Assembly (NCBI RefSeq): GCF_010672385.1
Contig: NZ_JAAHGT010000030.1
Span: 1 to 32,144, forward strand
Origin: Okeania sp. SIO2F4
GTDB lineage: Bacteria; Cyanobacteriota; Cyanobacteriia; Cyanobacteriales; Microcoleaceae
Length of the DNA: 32,144 nucleotides
Direction: 5' to 3'
The position numbers were made by a program, and so were the translations under genes. Below the pieces are notes generated by a model. The model was not told the DNA's origin and ran no database searches. It saw only the letters and a list, made by a program, of their open reading frames with translations. Shown here piece after piece: positions 24,830 to 32,144 of the stretch (position 1 is its first letter; each line of letters opens with the position of its first letter).

Positions 24830-25895
24830 TCTGACCGCCTTCCACCGGAACTGTCGGCAGCACTCCGTCCACAGGTATTAACGATCGAGCTGACCGCATT
24901 TTTTAAATTTATACTTGCATTCAAATCTCTATCCATTGACAACCCACACTCGGGGCAATCGTAATTCCTGATATTTAAGGGCATATCTTGGACGTGACCG
25001 CAGTTTGAACAAGTTTTTGATGATGGAAAGAATCTATCAACGATTACTAATTCAGAGTCATGCCATCGTGTTTTATATTCTAGCTGTCTCGGAAATTCAT
25101 AAAATTACTATCTGCTAACTCCTGCTAGCTAATTTGTGGTTAGTTAACATACCGCGAACATTCAAATCTTTTATGACAACAGTGCCGTGGTTCAAGGCTT
25201 ACGTATGAGCGTGTCTTTACGAATGTTAGCTACCTTCGTGTGCAGTTTGGCAATTTTAAGTTGTGCTTTTTGCCAGTTAGCAGAACCTATTTCTTTGTGA
25301 CGATTTAGATATTGACATCTAGAGAGTTTAGCCTCAAAGAGCTTATAGGACTTAGGGCTAACAAAAACTTCTCCCGTGTTTAAAGTTGCTAATGTCTTAA
25401 TGCCTAAATCTACATCTACAACTTCAGTTTTGTTGGGTGTGGGGTCTGAATTAAATTCAAGGCTACAGCTAAGATACCAAGGTGATTAAATTAGTTATTG
25501 CTTCAATAGGTTCATAGGTTTTCACAACACCAATAAAAGGTAATTTATGACACCAATCATTAAGTTCTATTGATTTTCCACAGTTGTTAATTGTGAAGGA
25601 ATCAGATTTACCTTTCTTATTAAACCTTGGATATTTACCGAACCCTTGAAAGAATCTTTTAAATGCTTCACCTAAGTTGATGAAAGCGTATTGATAAACC
25701 TTAGAGGACAAGTTTTTTATCCTTGGATAAAGAGGTTTTGTGTGATTGGTAAAAACTTCTCTAAGTTTTCGAGCATTAGGTTTATAGCCGTCTTTATGAG
25801 CAGCATTCTATTTATCAAGAGAGTTTGGGATTTGTTTGGGGTTGAAATTTGCTAAAGTTTTGGTAATAACTTTCCCATACTTACGAGAAAAAGTC
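24830..25895 (-). pseudogene. tnpB relic of an IS200/IS605-group element
   Basis: Read on the minus strand, fragments in changing frames give SRKYGKVITKTLANFNPKQIPNSLDK, a stop, GYKPNARKLREVFTNHTKPL, FKRFFQGFGKYPRFNKKG, VVDVDLGIKTLATLNTGE (RuvC-like Asp), IRKDTL, VVIKDLNVRGML (the usual Glu replaced by Lys), and the zinc ribbon CSNCGHVQ...CPECGLSMDRDLNASINLKNA. Several stops and a small deletion (near 25090-25130) are present. The longest surviving frame is 25469-25711. It belongs to a different tnpB lineage from the pair at 14.8-17.5 kb. The N-terminus abuts another transposase relic at about 25900. Confidence 0.8.
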
Positions 25896-25903
25896 AGGTA
25901 ATT

Positions 25904-26404
25904 GTGTTACCTTTAGGTAAAGATATTGTTGATGTCGAAGCTGGAAAACCAGGAAAAAAGAGTGACATAAATTTTTTTCGTGAGACACAACAAAAATTAT
26001 CTGAAAAACAAAAATTTAATGGGGATAAAGCTTATGTGGGAGAATCAGCAATAAAAACACCTAAAAAAAAGCCCAAAAATCAAGAATTAACCAGTCAAGA
26101 AAAGTGTCAAAATAAAGACCTTGCTGCTCAAAGAATTTTTGTAGAACATATAATTAGATTAATAAAAATCTGCGCGGGTAGCCCAAGAAAGATTTAGACT
26201 AAATCCTGAGAAATATAGCATTTCCCATAGTCATAAGGTACACCTAATACATCTTATATTTAACTCCTGTCTCCTGACTCCTGTCTCCTGACTCCTAAAG
26301 TTAAAAAACTTTGTACCTCACAAGTATGGGAAGTGCTATATACACAAATAATTATGACTATTTGTGGTCTTGTTAGATTACGAATAGGTACATTGATTTT
26401 GTAG
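25904..26404 (+). pseudogene. DDE-type transposase relic interrupted by a family B element
   Basis: The 5' part is missing; the frame opens at about 25904 with LPLGKDIVDVEAGKPGKKSDINFFRETQQKL and KFNGDKAYVGESAIKTPKKK, and continues to RIFVEHIIRLIKI. This resembles the C-terminal half of DDE_Tnp_4-type (IS5-like) transposases. A one-base frameshift follows near 26171-26178, then VAQERFRLNPEKY. After the 123-bp element at 26216-26338 the frame resumes with TQIIMTICGLVRLRIGTLIL and stops at 26404. The catalytic Glu is a candidate in FVEHIIR; the upstream Asp residues are mostly lost. It is inactive. Confidence 0.8.
26216..26338. mobile_element. MITE-like element, family B copy 2, inside a transposase relic
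   Basis: The 123-bp element begins TAGCATTTCCCATA and ends TATGGGAAGTGCTA (13 of 14 bases complementary) with TA on both sides (26214-26215 and 26339-26340). Removing it with one TA joins GAG AAA TAT ACA CAA, restoring the transposase frame (EKYTQIIM). The interior carries tandem CTCCTGTCTCCTGA units (about 26265-26297) and GTACCTCA near the right arm, as in copy 1. Confidence 0.85.
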
Positions 26405-26636
26405 TATTAAACTAACCTAACTGGAGATAGCAATTATTGAAATGATATGCCTATTTTGAGCTGCAATGTAAATAGTAAATATCTATAACACTGATTTTAC
26501 GATCAAAATTAACTATCTTAGAGAGGTAGCGATCGCTCCCCAAAAGATAGTTATAGTAAGTGTTCGACTATTTTCGGAGATGTCTATTAGGAAAAATCAA
26601 ATTTTTTCCTTTTTTGACAATTTGAAATATTGTTTA

Positions 26637-26887
26637 TAGCGATTTTCCAAAATGTTGACTTGCATTGCTTCTGCCTCACAGGAGTGCGCATTCCCTATAT
26701 TGGTCAGCATTCCCTATCTTGGTGCGCGTTCCGCAAGCGAGCTGTCGCACCCCGCGCTATCCCATCGCTTGCGTCTAACGCACCCCGTAAGATATGACCG
26801 CTTGGGTCTGTCGCACCCCGCGGTATCCCATCGCTTCTAGTGCCTTTAAGCCAAAATTTCTGTATTCTATGTTAATGAAAAGCGCTA
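26637..26887. mobile_element. MITE-like element, family B copy 3, with GC-rich interior
   Basis: The 251-bp element begins TAGCGATTTTC and ends GAAAAGCGCTA (10 of 11 complementary), flanked by TA at 26635-26636 and 26888-26889. It is longer than its relatives and contains the GC-rich repeat block at about 26685-26836. Confidence 0.55.
26742..26836 (+). repeat. GC-rich 29-bp repeat pair
   Basis: CTGTCGCACCCCGCG followed by TATCCCATCGCTT occurs at 26742-26770 and 26808-26836 with one mismatch, in a block much richer in G+C than its surroundings. The same block shares TTGGTCAGCATTCCC (26700-26714) with 24792-24806. Confidence 0.8.
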
Positions 26888-27072
26888 TAATTCCTTGGCT
26901 ATTTTCTTGAATGAAAAATATCATTTCGTCGTTCATGGTGTTAATATAAGTAAGGTTAAGGGTTAAAAGTAAACAGTCAAAAACGATGCTACCCGACATG
27001 ATATTAAACTTTCTTACTTCTTATTTCTTCTTTCTCCATTACTTTCACTATATTTAAGTGAATCGGTATTTA

Positions 27073-28305
27073 TTAAAAGCAACAGAGGTTAATTTTTCCG
27101 AAATTAGTGCTTAAAGCAACATTGAGAGTCTCCATAGATTTAACTAGCCACCAAACCTTACCAGAAGTCGATCCTTGATAATGGTTAAACAGAATGGAAA
27201 ACCTTTGTTCTAAATGAGGTTTAGCTTGGCGACAAAAGAGTACAATTTTTAATAACATACCAATAACTTTTATCGTCCCCAGATTATTAATTAAGTCATA
27301 AAAAACAAAATGTTTAGGTTTTTCTAGACTATCGATAACTATAAAATTTAATAACTTTTTACAAGTAGTTAAAATTAGAAAATCATTAGGTTTATTACTA
27401 TTATTTTGAGACAAGGTATTTTGCAATTTATGATATAGTTTATGATTAAATTTTCGTTTGCCGTAACTATAGTCAATTGTATCAGTTAAGTATTCATATA
27501 AACCATCTTTAAAACTGCGATAAGAATAAGTTAAGTCACAATAGCAACGAAACATTTCAGCTTCGTTTCGCAATGTTTGACGACCATCAACTTTTCCAGT
27601 GAAATATTGGATAGCATCATTTAATTCTTCGTTTTTCATTAGAGTAGGATTTTCGACAGAATTGCTTTTTCTGGGCAACCTTTGATAAGTAATATATTTA
27701 GATAAATCTACTTCATATTTTTGTTGCTGCTTTTGTCTGATTTTTATAATTTCTTCTCGCTCTTCATCAGTGGTATCCTTATTGATAAAGCTGTTTTCAT
27801 ATAGATATGGATATCGATTAATTAATTTTCCCAGCGTCTTATCTTCAATTTTTGAATTTTCTTCAACTTCTTTGATAAACATCTGAGCCAAACGTTTTAA
27901 GGCCAGATATTTTTCAGTTTCAGTAAAACTGCTAGTCAAAGTCCGTATACGTTTAGAAGTCCAACAAGTAGCCAGGCGATTTGGTTTCAGCTGGAAAAGA
28001 TTGACTAAGTCTGGAATTGATTTTTGCAGTTGTGGGGTTTGTAACCAACGGTTAATTAATATGTAGCAACTTCTGTTGAGGATATTATGAAAATCTTCTT
28101 CTTCAGGATCGGCATCAATAATTGTTTCCATTGCCTGCCAAATTTCGGGGATAAAGTATCCAGAAGCATCAATAAATAGAGTCTTAAAATTATCAATCGA
28201 ATCTTCAGGCTCTTGGTGGCGGGCTAAATGTTGTAAATGCTGATAAAGTTGCTGTTCTTCTTTGGTGGATTTACGATTATTTTTAGTTGATAAATAGTTT
28301 GACAT
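27073..28305 (-). CDS. unrecognised 410-residue protein
   Basis: I do not recognise this protein. It starts at ATG 28305 behind GGGAG at 10-bp spacing, and has a polar, Gln-rich N-terminus (STKEEQQLYQHLQHLARHQEPED). A largely helical body follows (FIPEIWQAMETIIDADPEEEDF, ILINRWLQTPQLQKSIPDLVNLF), with a charged stretch near 165-215 (DEEREEIIKIRQKQQQKYE) and a C-terminal part with a hydrophobic segment (GTIKVIGMLLKIVLFCRQ, about 350-367), ending INLCCF. No catalytic motif, signal peptide or clear transmembrane set is visible. The length and ribosome binding site argue strongly for a real gene. It stands alone between long AT-rich intervals. Confidence 0.8.
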   Translation of the reverse strand: MSNYLSTKNNRKSTKEEQQLYQHLQHLARHQEPEDSIDNFKTLFIDASGYFIPEIWQAMETIIDADPEEEDFHNILNRSCYILINRWLQTPQLQKSIPDLVNLFQLKPNRLATCWTSKRIRTLTSSFTETEKYLALKRLAQMFIKEVEENSKIEDKTLGKLINRYPYLYENSFINKDTTDEEREEIIKIRQKQQQKYEVDLSKYITYQRLPRKSNSVENPTLMKNEELNDAIQYFTGKVDGRQTLRNEAEMFRCYCDLTYSYRSFKDGLYEYLTDTIDYSYGKRKFNHKLYHKLQNTLSQNNSNKPNDFLILTTCKKLLNFIVIDSLEKPKHFVFYDLINNLGTIKVIGMLLKIVLFCRQAKPHLEQRFSILFNHYQGSTSGKVWWLVKSMETLNVALSTNFGKINLCCF

Positions 28306-29626
28306 TTGTATAATACTCCCTGAAATTAATTATCAACTAATTTCAAGATGCTTTCAAAAAACTTAATTTTTGTGAAAATAAATTATTATATTTACTGGAA
28401 TAAATCTTATAATCTATGTTCAATTGTGATTTAAAAGATATTAATAAGAGTAGTTCAAGCCAAATCTTTGAGATAATTGTAGTAAATTTAACTACTCTAA
28501 AATATTATTTATATTTGTATTTACAACCAAATATTCACGGCGGAATAGATATCCAAGACGGAAGAAATTTGTCAAATATAGGTTACACCCTTATAGGTCG
28601 ATTATAGTCTAGAATCACTTAGCTTTATATGAAGATTTGGTAAAGAATTTGAGAGTAGGGCAGATTTTTTTTATGATAAATATACTGAGATACTTTCAAC
28701 ACAAATGTCTATAGTTGAGTGTTAATACGGATAATTTGTAATCAAATAATCACTAATAACCTATTTTTCACTATAAATATATAGGGGTTCTAATATTAAT
28801 GAGGTATGGTATTTTTTTCTCTTCCTATTCCCTAAAATCCAAAAATTTTATACATTAATAGAGTGAACAAGGCTATAAGCAATTTGTCGTAAAATTGAAC
28901 AAAAATTATAATTTGTGAGTAACATTAACTTTAGCAATTACTTCATAAACTAATGTATGAAGTTTGATATTCAAATTTAACAACTGGATTATTTTTGATA
29001 AAAGTTATTCAGCTTTGCTCTCCTGGTTAATAACAGAAATAAATATTATATATAGTTTTTTTTAATAATTATAAAATAAGTAGAAAAGAGAATAAGAAAA
29101 ACTAATTCTAACTCCGTTTATAGTAAACAAATTTTATTTCAATTGTTTGATTAGGATACCTGCAATTTTCTATCTTTTGAAAGGTCAATTCAATAGTAGT
29201 TGATATTTTGTAATATTATAGGTACTTTCTAATCGGGAAATTTTAAAATTTATACTGTTTAGATAAATATTTGCGACAAATCTATATATACACAGTTTTG
29301 TAACATTTTTTAATCAAATTGGCACTGTATATGTAGACATTTTATTGTTAATGTGTAAGTATTCAGGTCCTATGGAAAAGCCTATAAATCTTGATGGATC
29401 AGTATTTCCAGCAATTTCCTTCAAAATCCTATTCTCAATTAAAGATTGCTACAAGCCTTTATTTTCCTGATTATTGAGAATGAGGCTTTTAAATTGCTGA
29501 GTCATTCGTTTTCAGAAGTCTCTCTATAACTGGGTTTGAGATACCTGAATCCTTACGTTAATGTAGAAAAATCTTGATTAATGTAGCAAAATAATAATCA
29601 CAGAAATCAGAGCAACAGAGGATAAG
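28306..29626. other. 1.3-kb gene-free AT-rich interval
   Basis: Two genes are divergent across it (27073 minus, 29627 plus). A 63-codon frame at 28416 lacks a ribosome binding site and coding character. An inverted repeat ATTCTCAAT/ATTGAGAAT (about 29431 and 29476), and GTAAGTATTCAG near 29355 that recalls a family A end, are the only structures I noticed. Long regulatory leaders or an RNA gene could hide here, but nothing is supported. Confidence 0.4.
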
Positions 29627-30028
29627 ATGACAAATGTTTTGGTGGTAGAAGATAATTCATTTAATTGGAAAGTATTTGAAAAAGTTTTGACAAAATTGGG
29701 TGGTTTTGCTGCTCAACTGAGGGAAGATGTAGAAACAATCATAGAAATTGTTAAAGCTAATAAAGCAGACATTATTCTAATGAATATTTGTCTGGAAAAT
29801 AGTTATTATAATGGCAAACCAATCAATGGAATTGAAATTACTAAATTGTTAAAAGCAAATCCCCAAACCGCCAAAGTGTCTATTATGTTAGTCACCGCAA
29901 TTGGCACTATACAGGATAGTGAACATTATATTAGGCTTAGTGGAGCAGATGGTTTTATGGGTAAGCCAATCGTAGATAATCAAATGTTTATCTCGCAAAT
30001 AAAATCACTGATTTTTGCCAAATACTAA
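29627..30028 (+). CDS. receiver-only response regulator lacking the phospho-acceptor Asp
   Basis: The 133-residue protein is a single CheY-like receiver domain: acidic pair in VLVVEDNSFN (Glu8, Asp9), Thr in LVTAIGT, and the conserved Lys in GFMGKPIVD. The phospho-acceptor position after the third strand reads IILMNICLENSYY, so Asn53 replaces the Asp found in relatives. It therefore cannot be phosphorylated in the usual way and is either constitutive, an atypical receiver acting by protein contact, or a recent loss-of-function allele. GAGG lies 5 bp before the ATG. No histidine kinase is nearby. Related single-domain receivers in cyanobacteria often sit beside hybrid kinases; here it is isolated. 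Confidence 0.9.
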   Translation: MTNVLVVEDNSFNWKVFEKVLTKLGGFAAQLREDVETIIEIVKANKADIILMNICLENSYYNGKPINGIEITKLLKANPQTAKVSIMLVTAIGTIQDSEHYIRLSGADGFMGKPIVDNQMFISQIKSLIFAKY

Positions 30029-30047
30029 TTTTGTTTTTTTGCCACTA

Positions 30048-30195
30048 TAGCAATCCTATTTTATTCGTGTCAAAAATCTTACTGCTTTTTAGGGAACACT
30101 TAACTGGGAACAGGCAACAGGCAACAGGGAACAGGTGGGAGTTTCAGTTTTTTTTATTTACTTTTTGATTACCTGCGACCTATTTAGGATTGCTA
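30048..30195. mobile_element. MITE-like element, family B copy 4
   Basis: The 148-bp element begins TAGCAATCCTA and ends TAGGATTGCTA, an 11-bp perfect inverted repeat, flanked by TA (30046-30047, 30196-30197). The interior has GGGAACAGGCAACAGGCAACAG-like tandem units. It starts 19 bp after the response-regulator stop. Confidence 0.75.
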
Positions 30196-30427
30196 TATTA
30201 AAATCATCGTTGCTCATTACTCAAATATTCAAAAAGTATCAAAAAAACTATAGTCCCTAAAAAATAATAGTAGGGATTCCTATTTTACCGCTCAAATTTT
30301 GAGTATTAATAGGGAATTTTTCCTGACAAATAAAACCGCAGCTATAATTTACTTGTCAAAACTAAATATCAGAACTATGATATGACTATATTTGCCTAAT
30401 ATAGATTATCTTTCAAAAGCGATCGCT

Positions 30428-30841
30428 ATGCTAGAAACACAAGCAATTCTATGGCCGAGTTTAGTCACAGTTGCCAGTTTATTAATGTATTTTGTTATAA
30501 CTATCAATGTTGGTAGAGCTAGAGCTAAATACAAAATTATGCCGCCTCAAATGACTGGAGACAAAAATTTTGAGCGGGTAGTAAGAGTACAACAAAATAC
30601 TTTAGAACAACTAATTGTATTTTTACCTTCTTTATGGCTTTTTTCTCTATTTGTTAGTCGAGTATGGGGTGCTGGTATAGGTTCGATTTGGGTATTGGGG
30701 CGCATCTTATTTGCTTGGGGTTATTATCAGGCAGCGGAGAAACGAACTCTAGGGTTTGGTATTAGTTCTTTAAGTACTATAGCTTTACTTATAGGTGCTT
30801 TGGTAGGAATAATACTACCTCTGTGGAAAACTATTTCATAG
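30428..30841 (+). CDS. MAPEG-family membrane protein
   Basis: The 137-residue product has four hydrophobic segments (about 5-26, 60-80, 82-104, 112-133). It also has the MAPEG signature region FERVVRVQQNTLEQLIVFLPSLWLF, with the Glu and Arg residues that in eukaryotic relatives bind glutathione. MAPEG proteins include microsomal glutathione transferases and leukotriene C4 synthase; the bacterial substrates are mostly unknown, so only a membrane glutathione-dependent or related role is inferred. I chose ATG 30428 within the HIP1-like GCGATCGCTATG; an in-frame TTG at 30392 would add 12 polar residues without a ribosome binding site. The interval 30196-30427 contains a weak GTCCCTA/TAGGGATT hairpin at about 30255-30280. 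Confidence 0.85.
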   Translation: MLETQAILWPSLVTVASLLMYFVITINVGRARAKYKIMPPQMTGDKNFERVVRVQQNTLEQLIVFLPSLWLFSLFVSRVWGAGIGSIWVLGRILFAWGYYQAAEKRTLGFGISSLSTIALLIGALVGIILPLWKTIS

Positions 30842-30919
30842 CTATAATAAATTTAGATAGAGGTGAGTTAAAATAGCTTCTATCTAATTTTAATTTTTGT
30901 TCAACATGAGGAAAAAACA

Positions 30920-31081
30920 ATGTCTGAAAAACCGGTATTTAAGATTAATCAAAAACTTTTTAACCAACTGAATAATTGGCAAGAAAAAATGGAGGCGAAA
31001 GAAAAAAATGAAGCAGAAGCAGAAATAGATGTAAATAATCAAGATAAAAAATTGATTGATTCTCAGAAAGAAAAAGATTAG
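30920..31081 (+). CDS. small charged protein, 53 residues, unknown
   Basis: MSEKPVFKINQKLFNQLNNWQEKMEAKEKNEAEAEI... ends DSQKEKD. A GAGG motif lies 8 bp upstream of the ATG, 78 bp after the MAPEG gene, and a hairpin follows at 31117. The C-terminal two thirds is highly charged and probably helical or disordered. No family is recognised. The ribosome binding site, position and following terminator support a real gene. Confidence 0.6.
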   Translation: MSEKPVFKINQKLFNQLNNWQEKMEAKEKNEAEAEIDVNNQDKKLIDSQKEKD

Positions 31082-31116
31082 GGTGGCTTAAACAATTTGG
31101 AAAAAAGATTGTTAAG

Positions 31117-31143
31117 GTAGGGGTTTAGTTACTAAACCCTTAC
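31117..31143 (+). terminator. GTAGGGG-type hairpin after the 53-residue gene
   Basis: GTAGGGGTTTAG and CTAAACCCTTAC pair around TTA, 35 bp past the stop codon. It is nearly the same sequence as the hairpin at 742-768. Confidence 0.55.
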
Positions 31144-31205
31144 AGATGCTAGGTAGGAGGTTTTAAGTAGTAGGTAACTCTTAATGCTACGACCATACTA
31201 AATTC

Positions 31206-31434
31206 GTAAGCATTCAGCTATTAGCATTCAGCTAGCCTCCTGCGGAGGAACTGCGTTAACAGCTGTTAAAATAATCAAGCAAAGACTAAGATTAGCTGAG
31301 AGAAATATTTCATTTCCTGCGGAATACTGCGAAACATATTTCACTCCTTGACTACTAATTCCTTCTTCCCAGGTAACGAGTTAATAACTCATAGCTGATA
31401 GCTGATAGCTGATAGCTGACGGCTGAATGCTTAC
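31206..31434. mobile_element. MITE-like element, family A copy 3, with 8-bp target duplication
   Basis: The 229-bp element is bounded by GTAAGCATTCAGC and its exact complement. CTAAATTC lies immediately outside both ends (31198-31205 and 31435-31442), a perfect 8-bp duplication. TAGCTGA is repeated in tandem in the right arm (about 31391-31419). The interior contains a CCTCCTGCGGAGG hairpin that matches sequence near 1173-1193. No coding frame is present, so it would need a transposase in trans. Confidence 0.85.
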
Positions 31435-32144
31435 CTAAATTCAGTTTATCTTATTCCCAATCCTATTAGTTATTGCTCAGATTATTTGATAAAATTAGTA
31501 TTAGACAGTCATCATAAATTTTAGATATTGACTTAAAAAAATAATTAAAAATTTCCACCACCGGGCAGCAAATTTTCCTATAAAAATAACCTTAAATGGT
31601 TAGTTATGTGGGAGCAATATTAACTCATATTAAGCTTAAGTAATAACAATTTCATAAAATGTTGCTAAGTAGTCACGCAAAATTAATTATACATACTCTC
31701 AAAGTTAAAAGCAGATTTTTTAAAGGTAATTGATTTTACCTAGGCACTTATAGCAGTGAGCTCTGGTATATTTGCAGTCCAAACCCTCTAAAGTAATCCT
31801 GAGTCAACCAAAATTGTAAATACATCAGCGCACTTTGCTATGTATTGACTTTACTGGTAGGTGGAGCTGATAAATGTAAATATCTTAAATAGTTTTGTAC
31901 AGGATTTTAGTCTCACTATCTTTTGAAAATTTGGTATGATTTTTCTAATATCCACACTCTAAAAAAGCTACAAACAAATATTTTTGACCAGTAATCAAGT
32001 AGGTGGGTGTAAAAAAATATAAAACCAATAGGCAGATGCCAGATGAGCTCAGAGAAATTGTTTAATTACTATCCACAGTTATTACGTTCCGGTTTTCCCT
32101 CTCAACAATCATTTTCTATTTAATTTGACCTACCTACTTAAGTA
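31435..32144. other. gene-free right end of the window
   Basis: AT-rich sequence with no supported gene, hairpin or repeat beyond the end of the family A element. It may be the leader of a gene outside the window. Confidence 0.4.

Larger units (their letters stand above)
26405..27072. other. gene-free interval with a family B element
   Basis: Apart from the element at 26637-26887 and a HIP1 octamer at 26528, this stretch is AT-rich and shows no supported gene. A 62-codon frame over 26652-26840 runs through the GC-rich repeat block and is not credible. The 3' part lies downstream of the minus-strand gene at 27073 without a clear terminator. Confidence 0.4.

Noticed and set aside
26652-26840. 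62-codon plus-strand frame over the GC-rich block
   Set aside because: It translates a DNA repeat (LSHPALSHR/LSHPAVSHR) inside a family B element, with no ribosome binding site. The frame is a by-product of repeat composition.
28416-28607. 63-codon plus-strand frame
   Set aside because: No ribosome binding site, AT-driven composition (Leu/Tyr/Asn), and no recognisable motif.

Overview
The window comes from an AT-rich cyanobacterial chromosome. It carries two photosystem II c550-type cytochrome genes (psbV, psbV2) and scattered HIP1 octamers (GCGATCGC, for example near 3542, 6096, 14373, 18998, 21317, 26528 and 30420). The family-level picture (xisH/xisI, a WD40/NB-ARC giant, RTX-type calcium-binding repeats, many short dispersed repeats, decayed IS200/IS605 elements) suggests a filamentous marine form of the Trichodesmium/Okeania type. 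That placement is inference; no rRNA or other taxonomic marker is present.

Layout. 1-3.5 kb: acireductone dioxygenase (mtnD), a Tas-like aldo/keto reductase, then xisI/xisH convergent with it. 3.8-7.35 kb: one 1189-residue STAND protein (N-terminal helical domain, NB-ARC, 14 WD40 repeats) on the minus strand. 7.5-10.9 kb: two genes sharing an upstream sequence module and a Ser/Asn-rich leader but carrying different C-terminal modules (calcium-binding repeats; alpha/beta hydrolase), with two small genes. 11.2-12.2 kb: remains of three toxin-antitoxin-like modules. 12.4-14.4 kb: uvrB. 14.8-17.6 kb: an IS200/IS605-type tnpB element interrupted by a second, apparently intact tnpB element. 18.3-22 kb: housekeeping and photosynthesis genes (pilD, accD, a small IF2_N-like gene, psbV, psbV2). 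22.2-24.4 kb: a Wzc-like polysaccharide co-polymerase/kinase. 24.8-26.9 kb: transposase relics and small repeat elements. 27-31 kb: an unrecognised 410-residue protein, a receiver-only response regulator lacking its phospho-acceptor Asp, a MAPEG-family membrane protein and a 53-residue charged protein.

Small mobile repeats are the strongest unlisted structure. Family A (142-229 bp) has terminal inverted repeats GTAAGCATTCAGC, internal TAGCTGA heptamers and, in one copy, a perfect 8-bp target duplication. Copies sit at the 3' ends of genes (2552-2734, 12297-12438, 31206-31434). Family B (123-251 bp) begins TAGC and ends GCTA and is flanked by TA duplications (801-939, 26216-26338, 26637-26887, 30048-30195). 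One copy interrupts a transposase relic so cleanly that the original reading frame can be restored. A third group consists of hairpins built on GTAGGGG, probably terminators.

Most genes look like independent transcription units. Likely couplings are xisH-xisI (13-bp overlap), the antitoxin-toxin pair at 11372-11946 (4-bp overlap), and possibly psbV-psbV2. I saw no tRNA, rRNA or CRISPR array.
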